From: Cycas panzhihuaensis
Taxonomy: Eukaryota; Cycadophyta
Assembly: GCA_023213395.1 (NCBI GenBank)
Contig: CM041465.1
Location: 146,327,741-146,391,740, forward strand
DNA: 64,000 bases
Direction: 5' to 3'
Each line of letters begins with the position of its first letter. Within the stretch, counting starts at the first letter, position 1. Positions 1-12,219 of the stretch are shown in pieces. The notes below the pieces were generated by a model, which saw only the letters and a program-made list of their open reading frames with translations, was not told the origin of the DNA and ran no database searches. The translations under genes and the position numbers were made by a program.

Positions 1-2870
1 CTTCCATACCTCTTATCATATATGATTGGTCAAATTTCTCACTAATAAACTCTCATCTTCTATTAGTTGGATAACTTCAACAACTAAATTAGTGTGGTAA
101 GTAAATAATATATGAGACTTTTCTTTATCTCATAAAATAGGTGGAATACTTAATTTATTATTAATAACTTATCTCTCCAACATTAAATAAATAATCTGGG
201 CCTTTTATCAAAGATTAGGTGGTGTCATCAATATCAAATAGGTATTATCATCATTTATTTGTAATCAATAAATAGACAATCTATCATTTGATTAGTGATG
301 TACACTTCACTAAACTAAATGAGTAAATTTTAAGGGGACTTTTATGTCCAACATTCATATAATATTCTCACATCAATATTATATTAAATATCCTACTTCA
401 TATATTTTTTATCTATTATGAGCTTTCAAATATCATAAATGAGCCTTAAATTATTCACTTTTAAATGAAACTCCCTTTTTAATTCTTTATCAATTAATAA
501 TAACATCATCATCATATCAAAACCCTTTGAAAACATTATAATATGTGTTTTTTTTTTTTTAATATCATAAAATACAACTTTTATGAGGTTAATAATACTT
601 CAATCAACTTTACCTATTTATATCTCTATCATATAATTTCTAAAACATGCCTTATGACCACTAGTTTTGATCATCTCAAAATTGTATTTCCAACACAATT
701 GATGGGATGAAAAAGAGATATGTCAGTAAAAAGTTATGGTAAAAAATATGTTAATATATCATGAAATAATGTACTTTCCTTAATAAAATATGTTTAGACC
801 CTTTTATCTTGGGTTGTTGGTCACGTGTTAACTCTATATGACCATCCACTGAAGTATTAGGCGGCTTTACAGATTTAAAATTTTATCAAATATGACTTAA
901 TGTAGTTTTGAAATTGCAAAAAGAATTAAATTAGCATTGTATTATTTCATATCCATAGAACACTAAATTTATAAAAAATAATTAAATTTAAAAACTATTT
1001 TGTAATTTTTTTTTCTTATGAAAATTCCTATGTATGCCTAAATCATGAATCAAATTTCTCCTTTGTAAAAAATTTCTCTATGCCATCTTTGATGATGATA
1101 TTTACATATTTATCTTTTGCCATGGTCAAGTTCCATGGGCGCATCTTTGGTATGGCATAGTTATAGGCTATATGGTTGATCTTCTTATGGCTATTCTTCT
1201 ATATAGTTCAACTTTATATTCATAACCATTTAGAGCTTAATAGATGAGAGGCTTTATATAATGATGGATAGGATGAAGGATAACACACATTAACTCTTAT
1301 CTAATAATTTCTGTGTCCTACTTCCTCACAAGCATAATCCCTAATACTCCTTGGGTTTTGCGACTACCACCTCTTACATATTTTTGCATCAACACCAACA
1401 CTAATCATTTTTCTAAAAAGTAATAGCATGGCCAAAGCCACTTGTTCCTTAACATAAGATGAGGACACAATCATGCAAATAATTTAAGATGCATAATGTA
1501 AATTCAAGAATAGGTGATGAACAATGACAAGCTAGTTCCATTCATATTTTCATGGCAAGGGTTAGATCATAAAGCAAAATATGACTAGTTCACAATGATC
1601 AATAGTAGTCCCTTTGATTTACATGTTGGGTAAATAGACATATATTCTTACTTTATGTTATTAGACCACTACAAAAAGTTATTCTATCATTGTTGAGTAG
1701 CTTAACATATCATGCTTAAACTTGTTTAAAGGACTCGATTCATGGTTGATGCTTAAAACCCTAATTTTAATTCATATCCTCAGAATATGTTTTAATTTTT
1801 CATAAAATCATGGTGCCCAGTTATTGTCATAAATTAATATCAAGTGTATCTCAATTTATTACCAATTTTAGTGTTGAATGCCAAGTATTTATATGCCTTA
1901 TTTTACCATTAAAACCCTTTGTATTAAACTCTAACATGCCATCATAACTACTTCAAATATAAACCATGCATCAACAATATATATATTTTTGTCTATATAT
2001 TAATTACCCTTTAAAATAATGATGCCCTTATATTTTCAGTTCATATATTATAATAAAATCATTGCATAATAATATAATTAAATGATAAAATCACTCCACA
2101 TATATGCATATATCAATAAATCAATGTGCCCTATATTCCTTTTCTATGTTCATAATATAACCTTTTACTATCAACTTATCAAATATTTATCAATCATGTT
2201 GTTTTTCATATATTATACCTATTAATTTTTGCTACATATTATACTATATAGGTTTGTTGCTTGTTTCACATACTAAGTGAATATTGGATGCCATTTCACT
2301 CTCATAAGATTATCAATCTTGCTTGGGATATCTTATTCCCATTAAATAATATTTTTTTGCTAATTATAAGATTTGGTAAGATGTCTAATTTCATAAAATC
2401 TCAGTCAAACCTATAGGTTGATGGCATGTATAGGTGAATTCAACTAGAAACAATTTGCTCTTACATCATCTTTATTGGATTCATTTCATACTTATATATT
2501 TTGAATACTAGTTCACCATTTACTTAATATAAATTATCCATATAAATTAAAATTAACATACCATTAGGTTGCTACTTTCATCATGTGGTTTTATCTCATT
2601 TGTATGTAGCTTTGTCAATATTATATATAAATCTTCGCCAGTTCTTCTAGCCCTTAAATCTTAGTCATATGTCCTTATCATAACTAGCATATTTAGATTT
2701 TTGGCTTATTAAATTCATCTTGTATCTAGCTCTTGTACTGACTTATATATTAGCTCTTTCACTAGTTTTGTCACTGGTATACTAGCTCATCAATCTAACT
2801 TGTATAGGTATTTTCTTACTTATAAAAGATCTTTCACAACATAGCTTTGATAGACTTGTATCCATAGTTT
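1..2870. other. AT-rich intergenic or highly decayed repeat DNA
   Basis: I find no open frame, RNA gene or recognisable domain on either strand. Because a minus-strand primer-binding site lies at the right end (2,871-2,878), this stretch may be the decayed interior of a copia-like element running leftward out of the window. No coding motif supports that beyond the PBS. A run of T lies near 548-561. Confidence 0.4.
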
Positions 2871-2878
2871 TGATACCA
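2871..2878 (-). promoter_or_regulatory. Candidate primer-binding site (initiator tRNA-Met type)
   Basis: On the minus strand the bases directly beside the LTR read TGGTATCA, the usual start of the initiator tRNA-Met PBS of plant copia elements. The rest of the usual PBS is not conserved. Confidence 0.5.
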
Positions 2879-3391
2879 TGTTAGAATTTAGAATTTAAGT
2901 TTGATATCATAATGTGATATAATAACTATATATAATAAAAATATAAGAAGCATACATCACTAATGAATTATCTCATAAAGAATGTATGCATATAAAGTAA
3001 TAAACATGAATATAAAGTAATAAAATAAATTAAACATGCAATAAGCATTCATCACATGAGAGATAATAGATTTATATGTGGCAAACATAGTGAAAAAAAA
3101 AACCATGAGAGAAGGCATAGTTTGCAGCTCCTCTTTAGATGTAAGAATTAATACATCTCCAGGCCTCTGACCTTTCTTAAGTTCTCAAGTGGTGTGTATA
3201 TATATCTATATCAGTAGAGATCTTATGAGTAGACTATTATTTCTCTTGAGCCTTTACATCATCTAGTAGGATTTTTACATAGATATGTATGTGTATCACA
3301 TCTCTCAATGTATCTAGTAAGTGGAGTTGTATATGTGTTCACAACATTAATATTAAACATTATATATGTGAATATATCACATATTCCAACA
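2879..3391 (-). repeat. Isolated copia-like LTR
   Basis: This 513-bp unit begins TGTTAGAATT and ends ATTCCAACA, so it has the TG...CA termini and a short inverted terminal match (TGTTGGAAT against TGTTAGAAT). A PBS-like sequence abuts its left end on the minus strand, which makes it the 5' LTR of a minus-strand element whose body and 3' LTR are lost, unrecognisable or outside the window. I did not find a second copy in the window. Confidence 0.55.
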
Positions 3392-4502
3392 TATTTAACT
3401 TGGAGATCCCTTCCCTTAATATAAGATGCAAGGACTACTCATCACCTCATGGATGATTTTTTCTTAACATAGATCACTTGTACCTTACTAATAGTAAGAT
3501 AAAATTATTTTATATAATGCACATATTAATTTTTACTATAAAGCAAATGTATCTTATAATTTTAAGAGCTCTTAGAATATCTACATGATATGTTCTAATT
3601 ACAAAATATCAATTATATCTAGATATAGTGAGGAAAAATAGACGAGAATTATATTTAATGGTTTGCATTTAACATACTGCTATATACATATTGAATAGAT
3701 GAATTCAAGACATTTTCCTATGTAAATGGCTTCTATGGTTTAATAAGCTTGAAGCACTTTGTAATCTATTTTGTTGAAACTAATTTGCCTTAGGCTTATA
3801 TTTTAATGTGTTTATCACGCTCTCTCAATTATGGTTCAACATAAATATCTAAAGGCACTATTAAGACACACCTTCTCCCTCTTCTTTAACATGAAAGGAT
3901 TAATGCACGCTTACAAATCTAACACAATTACAATTATTTAGAAACCAATATTTAAATAGTATACTCATAAGTTTAAAGAATTTAGGATAGTACTTCAAAA
4001 TTTCCTACTAGCAAAATATTCTTTAAGCTTTAGTAGGAGATTTTATTTTTCTATTTATCCATAGAACATTGTTATAGATTAGAAATTCAAGTATTGGTGA
4101 CTTATAAAGAGAATTCCTAAGAACCTAATAATATAGCCCTTCTTAGTCCAATTTTAATATTATTAGATCCTTGTAGTTTAAGTATTTGTTTTAATGATGG
4201 CATATTAAGATTAATGGTGGAACTTATTAGCTCTAAATGATTTACAAGATGTATTATGAAAATATAGTCTAGCCTAAGTTTTCATTTATATTTGGGTAAA
4301 GAGTAGAGGCATTATTAACTATCTCCTAGTAGTGTGATATCTTTGACATTTCTTTATTTGATAGTGGTTTTTAAAGGATAACCAAACATAATTATTGTAA
4401 GTATATATAAATATAACAACACACATGGGTACACTTATTTAATTATTTATCCTAAATGAATGAAATCCTTTTTAAAGACCACCTTAATGAAGAAGATTTT
4501 AC
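3392..4502. other. AT-rich DNA without recognisable features
   Basis: No frame, domain or repeat partner was found. It was joined to the DNA now starting at 10,416 before the 4,503-10,410 element inserted. Confidence 0.4.
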
Positions 4503-4742
4503 TATTAAAATGCACATACCTAATACAAGAAACTAAAGATGAATAATAATCAAAACTAGAATCGATTTCTCATTAATTTTATAATGCATTAAAGATTGGG
4601 TGTATGCATGTAGTTGACATTCATATATTGCAAAAATAGGAATACTAAGAGGTTGATCATGCAAGGTGACATATAGCACCTTAGATGATCACCTCACAAG
4701 TATGTTATAAAATAATATGAGAATAAATGACCCCATATACAT
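4503..4742 (-). repeat. 3' LTR of the 4,503-10,410 element, first piece
   Basis: This matches 10,057-10,296 closely (for example the tract around AATACAAGAAACTAAAGATG). It is interrupted at the TACAT target site by the 4,743-6,747 element and resumes at 6,753. Confidence 0.8.
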
Positions 4743-4992
4743 TGTTATGATCCTCCACCAAGTGAGATGACTCTCATTGTAATTATCCCACATGCATAAG
4801 TCTAAGAGATAGACAGCCTTAATAGCCCTATATATATGTATGTAATGTATGAGTGGGATCATTATGGAATATTTCTTGTAATCTTTTATTAATGAATGTT
4901 CTTTGGAACTTTATCTCCTTCTTTGTATTTTATCTATCATTTTCTCTTTCTATTTCTCTATGATTATTGGTTACAAGATTTGGCTCGTAATA
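4743..4992 (+). repeat. 5' LTR of TRIM-like element
   Basis: Begins TGTTATGATCC and ends in GTAATA, where CA has become TA. It aligns along its full length with 6,510-6,747. A shared TATATATATGTATG stretch near the middle could hold the promoter, but this is inferred only from composition. Confidence 0.8.
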
Positions 4993-4994
4993 AT

Positions 4995-5010
4995 TGCTAT
5001 TAGAGCAACG
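4995..5010 (+). promoter_or_regulatory. Primer-binding site of TRIM-like element
   Basis: TGCTATTAGAGCAACG lies 2 bp after the LTR and differs at two positions from the common plant initiator tRNA-Met PBS. Confidence 0.65.
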
Positions 5011-5785
5011 ATCTTGAAGGTGTCATTAAGGGTTTGAAAGCATATTTGGGAGAATAAACATTAAAAATTCTAAAAAATAATGGAAAAGTTGAGACAAAAT
5101 GGCTCATTATATAAATTTTGAGTGGTCATACTATAGAATTTGGGGTGGAAGTGTAAAAATTATGGCAAAATTAATTTCAGTCTGTTTTTTTTCCATCACC
5201 GTATTTCTGGGATTAATCTACAACTTCAATTTCAAAGAGCTATAACTTTCACTAGAGGTATCCAAATGACCTCAAATGTTTTTTTATTCTATACATTTTA
5301 AAATTTACTTTCCAATGGAAGTGGTTTGAGGCTGATTAAAGTTTTGAGTAGAAAGTTATTAGTATTTTACTAGAAGGTACTATTATAGTCTATAGAAATC
5401 CTAACTATGAAATTCTTAAAAGGGGTATAACTTTTTATCTAGATATCAGAATTTAATTTCATCTAAGTCATTGGAATCGTATTTTAGAGGCCGTCATTTT
5501 CATCTATATTTTATGTATTTTTAAGCTATATATTTTTTTAGGAATAAGTTTTTAGAATTTAAGGGTTTCATATTATACATTTTTGGGCCACAAAACCATT
5601 ACTCTTAAGGCCCAATATATAATTTTGTAATAAAATTAGGTGATAACAGGTTATAGAGACCCCTAATCTCTCTTACATTTATATTATTATAAATACAAAA
5701 AGGCCTATACCTCACATATTTAATATAGATGGGACTCTTTATGTAGATGATTAGGTTAGAGGTGTGCATCTATATTTAGAATCAA

Positions 5786-6249
5786 TTGATGCTAACTACA
5801 AGATCAATAAATAGATGTCTAAAGTTGCCTTATTATATCTATAAGGAGAGACTTACCTTTGGTTTAAGGAGTGGTATAGTACAACTAGTACATTTAAGGC
5901 ATTTTCTTGGCTACAACTTGATATCTATAAAAAATATAATGCTTCTTGGTGGAAAGAAATACAAAACCTTAAGCAAGATAAACAAGAAGCTCATCAAATA
6001 CTTAAGAAGTACAATTATAAGATGGAACAAGGAATTCTCCCCACTCTACAAAGTCAAGAACAAAAGAAAAATGATGAGGGAGAAAATAAATGTCATGAGC
6101 AAATAGTAGAAGTTGTTTCCTCCCACATACCGCTAATTAAACCCAAGGTCAAGGAAGAAAATGCATCACCAATGGTTAAAAGACAAATTAAAATGGAATC
6201 ATATCAATGTCTACATTATCAAGATGCCCAACACAACAAAACTTATTAA
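5786..6249 (+). pseudogene. Weak gag-like remnant in TRIM-like element
   Basis: Two overlapping frames (5,786-6,106 and 6,022-6,249) give lysine-rich peptides. The end of the second has a C-x2-Y-x4-H arrangement that could be a decayed CCHC zinc knuckle. It sits where gag would be, between the PBS and the PPT. The similarity is too weak to name a family, and the open frames may be chance in AT-rich DNA. Confidence 0.3.
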
Positions 6250-6500
6250 GTAAGGTCCTCATCAACTACAAACACCAAGCAAGTATAACATTCAAGCTTT
6301 AAGGTTTCAACATTATAGATACTGAGAGCATATCATAGGATATTTCAGGTGTATCAAGATCGACTTGGGATGGATAGATCCTCATTCCATACATAACTCT
6401 TCTAATGACCTTTATAAGAGATATTGATTAGATAATAATAATAAGAGGTGGTCACATGTATCATCATATCAAGATGCTTTGAGGGTGAAGCATTTTAGAT

Positions 6501-6508
6501 GGGAGGGT
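6501..6508 (+). promoter_or_regulatory. Polypurine tract of TRIM-like element
   Basis: GGGAGGGT ends one base before the 3' LTR start TGCTATG. It is the expected site for plus-strand DNA priming. Confidence 0.55.
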
Positions 6509-6509
6509 A

Positions 6510-6747
6510 TGCTATGATCCTCCACTAGGTGAGATGACTCTTATTGTAATTATCCCACATGCATAAGTCCAAGAGATGGGTAGTCTTAATAGCCCTATAT
6601 ATATGTATGTAATGTATGAGTGGGATCATCATGGAATATTTCTCGTAATCTTTTATTAATGAATGTTCTTTGGAACTTCATCTCGTTCTTTGTCTTTTAT
6701 CTATCATTTTCTCTATAATTATTAGTTACAAGATTTGGCTTGTAACA
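6510..6747 (+). repeat. 3' LTR of TRIM-like element
   Basis: Begins TGCTATGATCC and ends TGTAACA, followed at once by the TACAT duplication. It pairs with 4,743-4,992 and has a small deletion near the end relative to that copy. Confidence 0.8.
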
Positions 6748-6752
6748 TACAT

Positions 6753-6867
6753 AGAAGTCATAACATTAAGTTGTAACTTAACCTAAACTATGGCAAAAGG
6801 ACCATCATAATGTACTACATAAAAACATTAATATATAACCCATAAAATTAAACATTATCTTCTAACA
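6753..6867 (-). repeat. 3' LTR of the 4,503-10,410 element, second piece
   Basis: Continues the split LTR and matches 10,297-10,410, ending TTCTAACA. The two pieces together give about 355 bp against 354 bp in the right LTR. Confidence 0.8.
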
Positions 6868-8759
6868 TTGTCCTATAATATTTAATTTTTACAATAAAAA
6901 ATTGCATAAAAAATGATGTTGACATCCATATAAAGAAATCACCATCTGATGAATCACATGGGTGACCAATGATTATGTCCTTTAATTGCCTAGGTAAAGT
7001 CTTCGTATATGTGGTTCATCAACATATATAGATCTTAATTTGATGCATATCCCAGGATCAAGTTAAACTACTTAACTAAATAGATACCGTAGAACTGAAT
7101 ATTTTGTCAAACATGAATGATTAATTATATCATAACATGACAAAATAATACAAGTGATGGTGCACTAATTGAGTATATCACTAGCTATAAAATCAACATA
7201 TGAAGGAAGCGACATTTATGCTATCTTCCCTAAGAAGAAAAACACCATTTTTAATGGTGATGTAGAGGGAAAATTAGTTGTGCCTCCAAACTATTACATC
7301 ATAATAAAGGGCAATAAGAAGGATAAATTTGTTATGCTGCTAAACCCAAAAACATAACATTTACATTTGGCATAAACTAAAATAAAATATAGTATGAGAA
7401 ATTCCTATAAATCTGCTAAATATAGCTAATGTAATAGTAGCAACAAATACAATTTGTTATATAAATAATAGAGGGAATATAAGGTCCTAATATAACTATA
7501 CAAATCTGAAGTGCTATAATGAAAACTATTCCTTAATATGCCCTTCAAGAGGTATCCCTTTGATAAGATCAATTGGCATCTTAACTATATTATATCCCTT
7601 TAAAAAAAATAGACTTTCAAATTTTCTAAGTCATTACCTACAATTTTTAGCAACATAACTATAGAAACTTTTATATTTAATGTAATCTTTTAACCCTATA
7701 TCTAGAATCACATTTCTCACCTCTAAAACTTCAAGGTTAGTGTAAAGCCAAATAACTAACAAAGGTAAATTGGTTTGGTTTTATGGATCTCCATTGCATT
7801 TGGCAGAAGAGTTCCAATGCCTCCTTATTCTACTCTTCAACATGCTACAAAGCTTTCCTTACAATTCCCACATTAATTCTAGATAGTGCCATGTATACTT
7901 TACCATAAAAGAAAATGTAGCCAGTTAGAATTATTATCATTGTACATACATAGAAACCAAAACTAAAAGGATAGTATTATGAAAAAATAAAAAGATATCC
8001 AAGCCTATGCACATCTCTACTCAAAACCTATTCTCCATTTACATCTTTTTACAAGATGCATAGTTGGCCCACAAGCTGGATGTAGCCTTTATAAACAATT
8101 AATCATGTTGGAATGCATTACTTTTAAAGAAATTTTATCATGCCAAGAGATTCTTCTCTTTCTTGTCATTTGTGTAACACAACCATTTTGGATGTTCTTG
8201 AATAAAGATGATTTTAAGAACTAGCAAATCCATTGTTGCAAACAAATGGCTACATTTCCTTTGCTATATATCTAAAACCTAGTGATGCTCTTGCATCTTT
8301 GTTATTAAAATAAAAAATTCAGGGATTATCCACTAGAACCATCATCTTCAAAACCAACAACATTACTACTATATTCAATGATCTCAGGCTCAACTACACA
8401 TGCTAAGATTTATTATAGAGTCATGTGACTGATCATATCAGCAATCGGGAGTTCCCTTTTAACTATAGGTGTAAATGTATCAAATTTGATATACCAAGAG
8501 ATACCATCTAATAAACCATTAATTCAGTCATCAGTAACACAAACATTCTCCATAACCTCCTCAACCACTACATTGTTAATGGCTTCCAACACTACTAGCT
8601 CATTGCTTTGAATTTGAATGGGACCCTTGTACTAACTTAAAACATAGATGGGTAGTTGTGTACCATTGTAGAGTATAAAGAGAATGAGGGAATCCAATAA
8701 AATGAGGGTGATGATGATTTTGGATAAACAAGATTATTTAAATTCTAGAATCTTTAGAA
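6868..8759 (-). other. Interior of non-autonomous copia-like element, 3' half
   Basis: No retroviral domain is visible. On the minus strand about 70 codons between 8,640 and 8,413 are nearly open, with one stop, and read like ordinary protein. They directly follow the dehydrogenase fragment and may be more captured sequence. A 62-codon plus-strand frame at 7,169-7,357 has no recognisable family. Confidence 0.35.
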
Positions 8760-9040
8760 TGGGATCCATAATTAGATTAGCAACTACATTATAAACCACT
8801 ATGTCTATGCAATCATACTTGTTTACAATCTTTTGGATGAGATGTTTTCTCTATTCGCCATTTGAGCCATGACAAGTAACTTTAAGAACATCTATTCCTT
8901 TGGCTCTAAGCTTTTCAACTACCTTGTCCACATTCTTCTCCTTATGGGAGGAAACCATTACGGATGCCCCTTCGAGCCCAAGACATTCAACAATGCCAAA
9001 TTTAATCCATTGAGTTGAAGTAGTGATGAGAGACACTTAC
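8760..9040 (-). pseudogene. Captured fragment of a short-chain dehydrogenase/reductase gene (plant SDRA/DHRS4 type)
   Basis: The minus-strand frame from 9,036 resembles the N-terminal Rossmann part of plant peroxisomal or tropinone-reductase-like SDR proteins. In order it shows the remnant of the TxxxxGI nucleotide-binding turn (decayed to STQWIKFGI), then CLGLEGASVMVSS, then NVDKVVEKLRAKGIDVL with CHGSNGE. Beyond a stop at 8,850 the same frame goes on with IDIVVYNVVAN and DPILK, which match the SDR segment that follows. The glycine motif is broken and the catalytic Tyr-Lys region is absent, so it cannot be active. It lies inside the LTR element, so I infer transduplication from a host gene. 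Naming the exact SDR subfamily is from memory of the family and needs a search. Confidence 0.65.
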
Positions 9041-10040
9041 CATTGAATCTTCTTGGGATTTCCATTTTGTAAGGTTAATATTGTTTAATTTTCCCAACTC
9101 CTCTGGGAAATCTCCTCTATTGCTTCTCCCACACACCAAATATCCCTACCAAAATAAAAGCTAATGACTAATTTTATCCCTGATATTAACATGATATAAC
9201 ATCATTAACAAACCTATAAATTTAAGATGTAGATGTTGGAGAACATCAATAACCAAACAAGGTCAAATCTAAAATGCAACTATCCTTCAATGACAGATTC
9301 ATGAAAATCCACAACAATAACCCTTTTTATGGGGATGTAGCCAAACATGCAGTTTGTGTGAGGCTAGAAGTGACAACTTTTGATTAAGAACTTTTAGAAA
9401 GCCCAAATGCCAAAAGCAACCCAAGAGCAATTTTCACCCTAAATCATCTTCATCATTCTGCCAAGAATCCTTGATAATGTTGTCAGATAGGGCTTTCTTA
9501 GAAGGAAAAAGTGTTCCATCTACCTTCTCCTCTTTTGGTGACTGATCACACAATGAAAATTAACTGTAAAATCCAACAAAATAATTCCTATTTCCTTTAG
9601 GAAACTCCTAATAAGCATTGTTGAAGGAGAAGGCATATGAAAATTATAAGCAAACTTATCTACATGATGACTAATAAAGGGTGACTCCCATGGTTTTAAA
9701 AGTAAAGCCAGTATGCCATTATATCCTTTACATGATTATTCTCATCCTTCACAAAATTAAGCATGAAGTTGAAAGTAACATTATAAAGAGAACTAGCCTT
9801 CTCAGGTGAGAGGCCCTCTAAAATTAAATTGAATGCATAAGTTTCTGCCTCCCTTCTTGAAATTCTCCATTGTCATTTCCATTTTGATTAGGCCAACCAC
9901 ATTAAATTTCTCATAAATGGGAGCAGCAACAACAATGAGAAAGATAAGAAACATAAATAATAAAGGGCATGGATCCATACATATTATCCCAAGTTGAGAG
10001 ATGCCTTCTTGAGAGGGAGGATGGCTATCCTATTAAAACC
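9041..10040 (-). other. Interior of non-autonomous copia-like element, 5' leader side
   Basis: This follows the PBS in the element's own direction. No gag domain could be recognised in any minus-strand frame; short open stretches exist without known motifs. Confidence 0.35.
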
Positions 10041-10053
10041 TACTCTAATACCA
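10041..10053 (-). promoter_or_regulatory. Primer-binding site of the 4,503-10,410 element
   Basis: The minus strand reads TGGTATTAGAGTA, the initiator tRNA-Met PBS with C-to-T changes. It lies 3 bp from the 5' LTR edge at 10,057. Confidence 0.7.
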
Positions 10054-10056
10054 AGT

Positions 10057-10410
10057 TATTAAAATGCACACACCTAATACAAGAAACTAAAGATGGACAA
10101 GAATCAAAACTAGAATTAATTTCTTATTAATTTCATATTGCATTAAAGATGGATGTGTACATATAATTAACATTCATCCATTGCAAAAATAGGAATATTA
10201 AGGAGTTGGTTATGCAAGGTGATGCATTGCACCCTATATGATCATCTCACAAGTATGTTATAAAATAATGTGAGAACAAATGACCCCACACATATAGAAG
10301 TCACAATATTAGGTTGTAACATAACCCAAGCTATAATAAAAGGACCCTCACAATGTACTATATAAAAACATTAACATCTAACCCATAAAATTAAATATTA
10401 TCTTTTAATA
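10057..10410 (-). repeat. 5' LTR of the 4,503-10,410 element
   Basis: A 354-bp repeat of 4,503-4,742 plus 6,753-6,867. Both outer dinucleotides now read TA. TTTAC follows at 10,411. Confidence 0.8.
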
Positions 10411-12180
10411 TTTACCCATTAATTTGAGTTGATTTTATCTATTCCTAAGTTATCAAAAGGTTAGTAAGGATATACCTAATAATTTTCAATCTTTAATTAT
10501 TTTTCCTAGTGAATATCATATTAAATCTTTACAAAACATGAATGTTTCTATGGGATATATAAAATCTAGTTAACAGGTCCATAAATTAAAACTCTATCCA
10601 TAAAGAGTATTTAGCTTAAGGGTTTTCTTTGTTGGGTTAAAATCATCTCGATAAGATTCAATATAGGCCAACTTATCATAAATCATTTAGCCACCATATT
10701 AGAAATCATTTTTATATGCTTGTTTAGATTGGAATAATATAACAAGCATAAACTATTTCTAATCCTTTGATAAGGGAAATACTTTAGCTATTGGCTTTCA
10801 AAATTTAAATGATTTAGGTATAAGAGGAGCAACTTATTTATAATCACTCTTCTAATTACTATCCATATCTTAAAATTCTCTAGATCCTTAATAATAGAAC
10901 TATTAAATTCAATATATAAAGACTTATTACAAAGTATATATTTATAAGGATTTTGTTATATAGTGGTCTTTATAATGTCCTCTTCTTGATACCTTTCTAA
11001 CATCTTCTTTTGATACTACAAGTCCCTTCTTTTAGATTCTATCATTAGATAGTTCTTCTTTTAATTCCATTTTTAGAGCTTGGTTTATAGATCTTAGATT
11101 CAAAAGTAGAATAATAGTATTAGTATCCCCTTCCCTTCCTTTTAGGAGTAGGTTGTAGTCCATACATTATTGTAATGACCTAACCATAGGCTTATCCATT
11201 TAATTGACTATGAACAGACAAAGGAATTGACTATGAGTAGACTATGTCTCTGGTACATAGGCATTATAAGTTTATTCATTTCATGTAAAGTGTATGTAAT
11301 TTATGTAGCACAAGGTGTTAGAGATGTAGCATTCTAAATTCTTAGCTTAGAATATAATTAATGATTATGATTAATCCACTTGACTTAAAATTACAACAAT
11401 ATAAATATTATTCTTTGTTTATTAATTGCATAATATAAAATCGAACCAGATTACTCTTGCGGGGCAACATAGATGGGGGAGCACATGATATGGATGAAGG
11501 AGGAATAGATGGGTGAATAGAAATGTAAGGATGGTTATAGAGTATATAAATATAATTAATCTCATCATGTATAAAATGGTGGAGTTAATATTATATAACC
11601 TCTTGTTGTTAGTAGAGCTTAATTATTAGCACATGTGACCAAGGAACCTAATGGTTAGTGCTAGTTATTAACTTTTATATGTAGGCTATAGATGTCCACT
11701 AATGGAATTAGAGACCATTTTTCCTACCAATATATTATATATAAGAGACCATTCCTATCTATTTAAGGCCCTCCAAATATAAAGGGAGGATTATTGTGTA
11801 TTATTACTTCTTGTAATCTTATACTTTAGTATATTTTTGGTGTCTTTATAAGTGTCCAATATTTATAAATCTATTCTTATTGATAATAAAGAGAGTCTAT
11901 TACTACATATGTTATGTCCTTTGAGCTACTTGAACTCTTCAATTGTGGAGAATATTAAGTGATAATATCTCAAGTGGTAGTATAGCTTAGGCTCTTTGGT
12001 CCATCTAAAATAGTAAATCATAATCATAAAGGCATGGCATAGTAAGAAGAGTTAATTTAACAAAGAGAGTTTAATTTGTTGTTCCTATAATAGAGAAAAT
12101 AAATCATAACCAGACTTAATCCTCTCCTCTCGAAAGATCATACTGGGAAGCTATAAAACTAAGAGAAGAATAACTATGTG
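10411..12180. other. Unassigned AT-rich DNA left of the LINE
   Basis: No domain, LTR pair or RNA gene was recognised. Plus-strand frames near 10,416-10,850 have only scattered stops, so this may be an old coding remnant, but no family is identifiable. Confidence 0.35.
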
Positions 12181-12219
12181 AGATAAATCCTATCCTTGAA
12201 ATGATTTAATTAGAATTCT

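Larger units (their letters stand above)
4743..6747 (+). mobile_element. TRIM-like short LTR retrotransposon nested in an LTR
   Basis: Total length is about 2.0 kb with LTRs of 250 and 238 bp. A perfect TACAT duplication lies at 4,738-4,742 and 6,748-6,752. A PBS close to the initiator tRNA-Met complement follows the left LTR, and a purine tract GGGAGGG precedes the right one. The 1.5-kb interior has only weak gag-like remnants (5,786-6,249). The size and layout fit a terminal-repeat-in-miniature (TRIM) or a heavily deleted copia element that used another element's enzymes. Confidence 0.82.
4503..10410 (-). mobile_element. Non-autonomous copia-like LTR element with captured host gene piece
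   Basis: Two LTRs of about 355 bp (left one split) bound an interior of about 3.2 kb. The flanks carry an identical 5-bp duplication TTTAC at 4,498-4,502 and 10,411-10,415. A minus-strand PBS beside the right LTR sets the orientation. No gag, integrase or RT motif was found, so it must have depended on proteins from another element. The interior includes a short-chain dehydrogenase fragment at about 8,760-9,040. The LTR termini that should be TG or CA are partly TA, a C-to-T type decay. Confidence 0.8.

Noticed and set aside
5786-6106. Independent host gene in the TRIM-like element
   Set aside because: It is bounded by PBS and PPT in a 2-kb element and has no conserved domain beyond a weak knuckle-like end.
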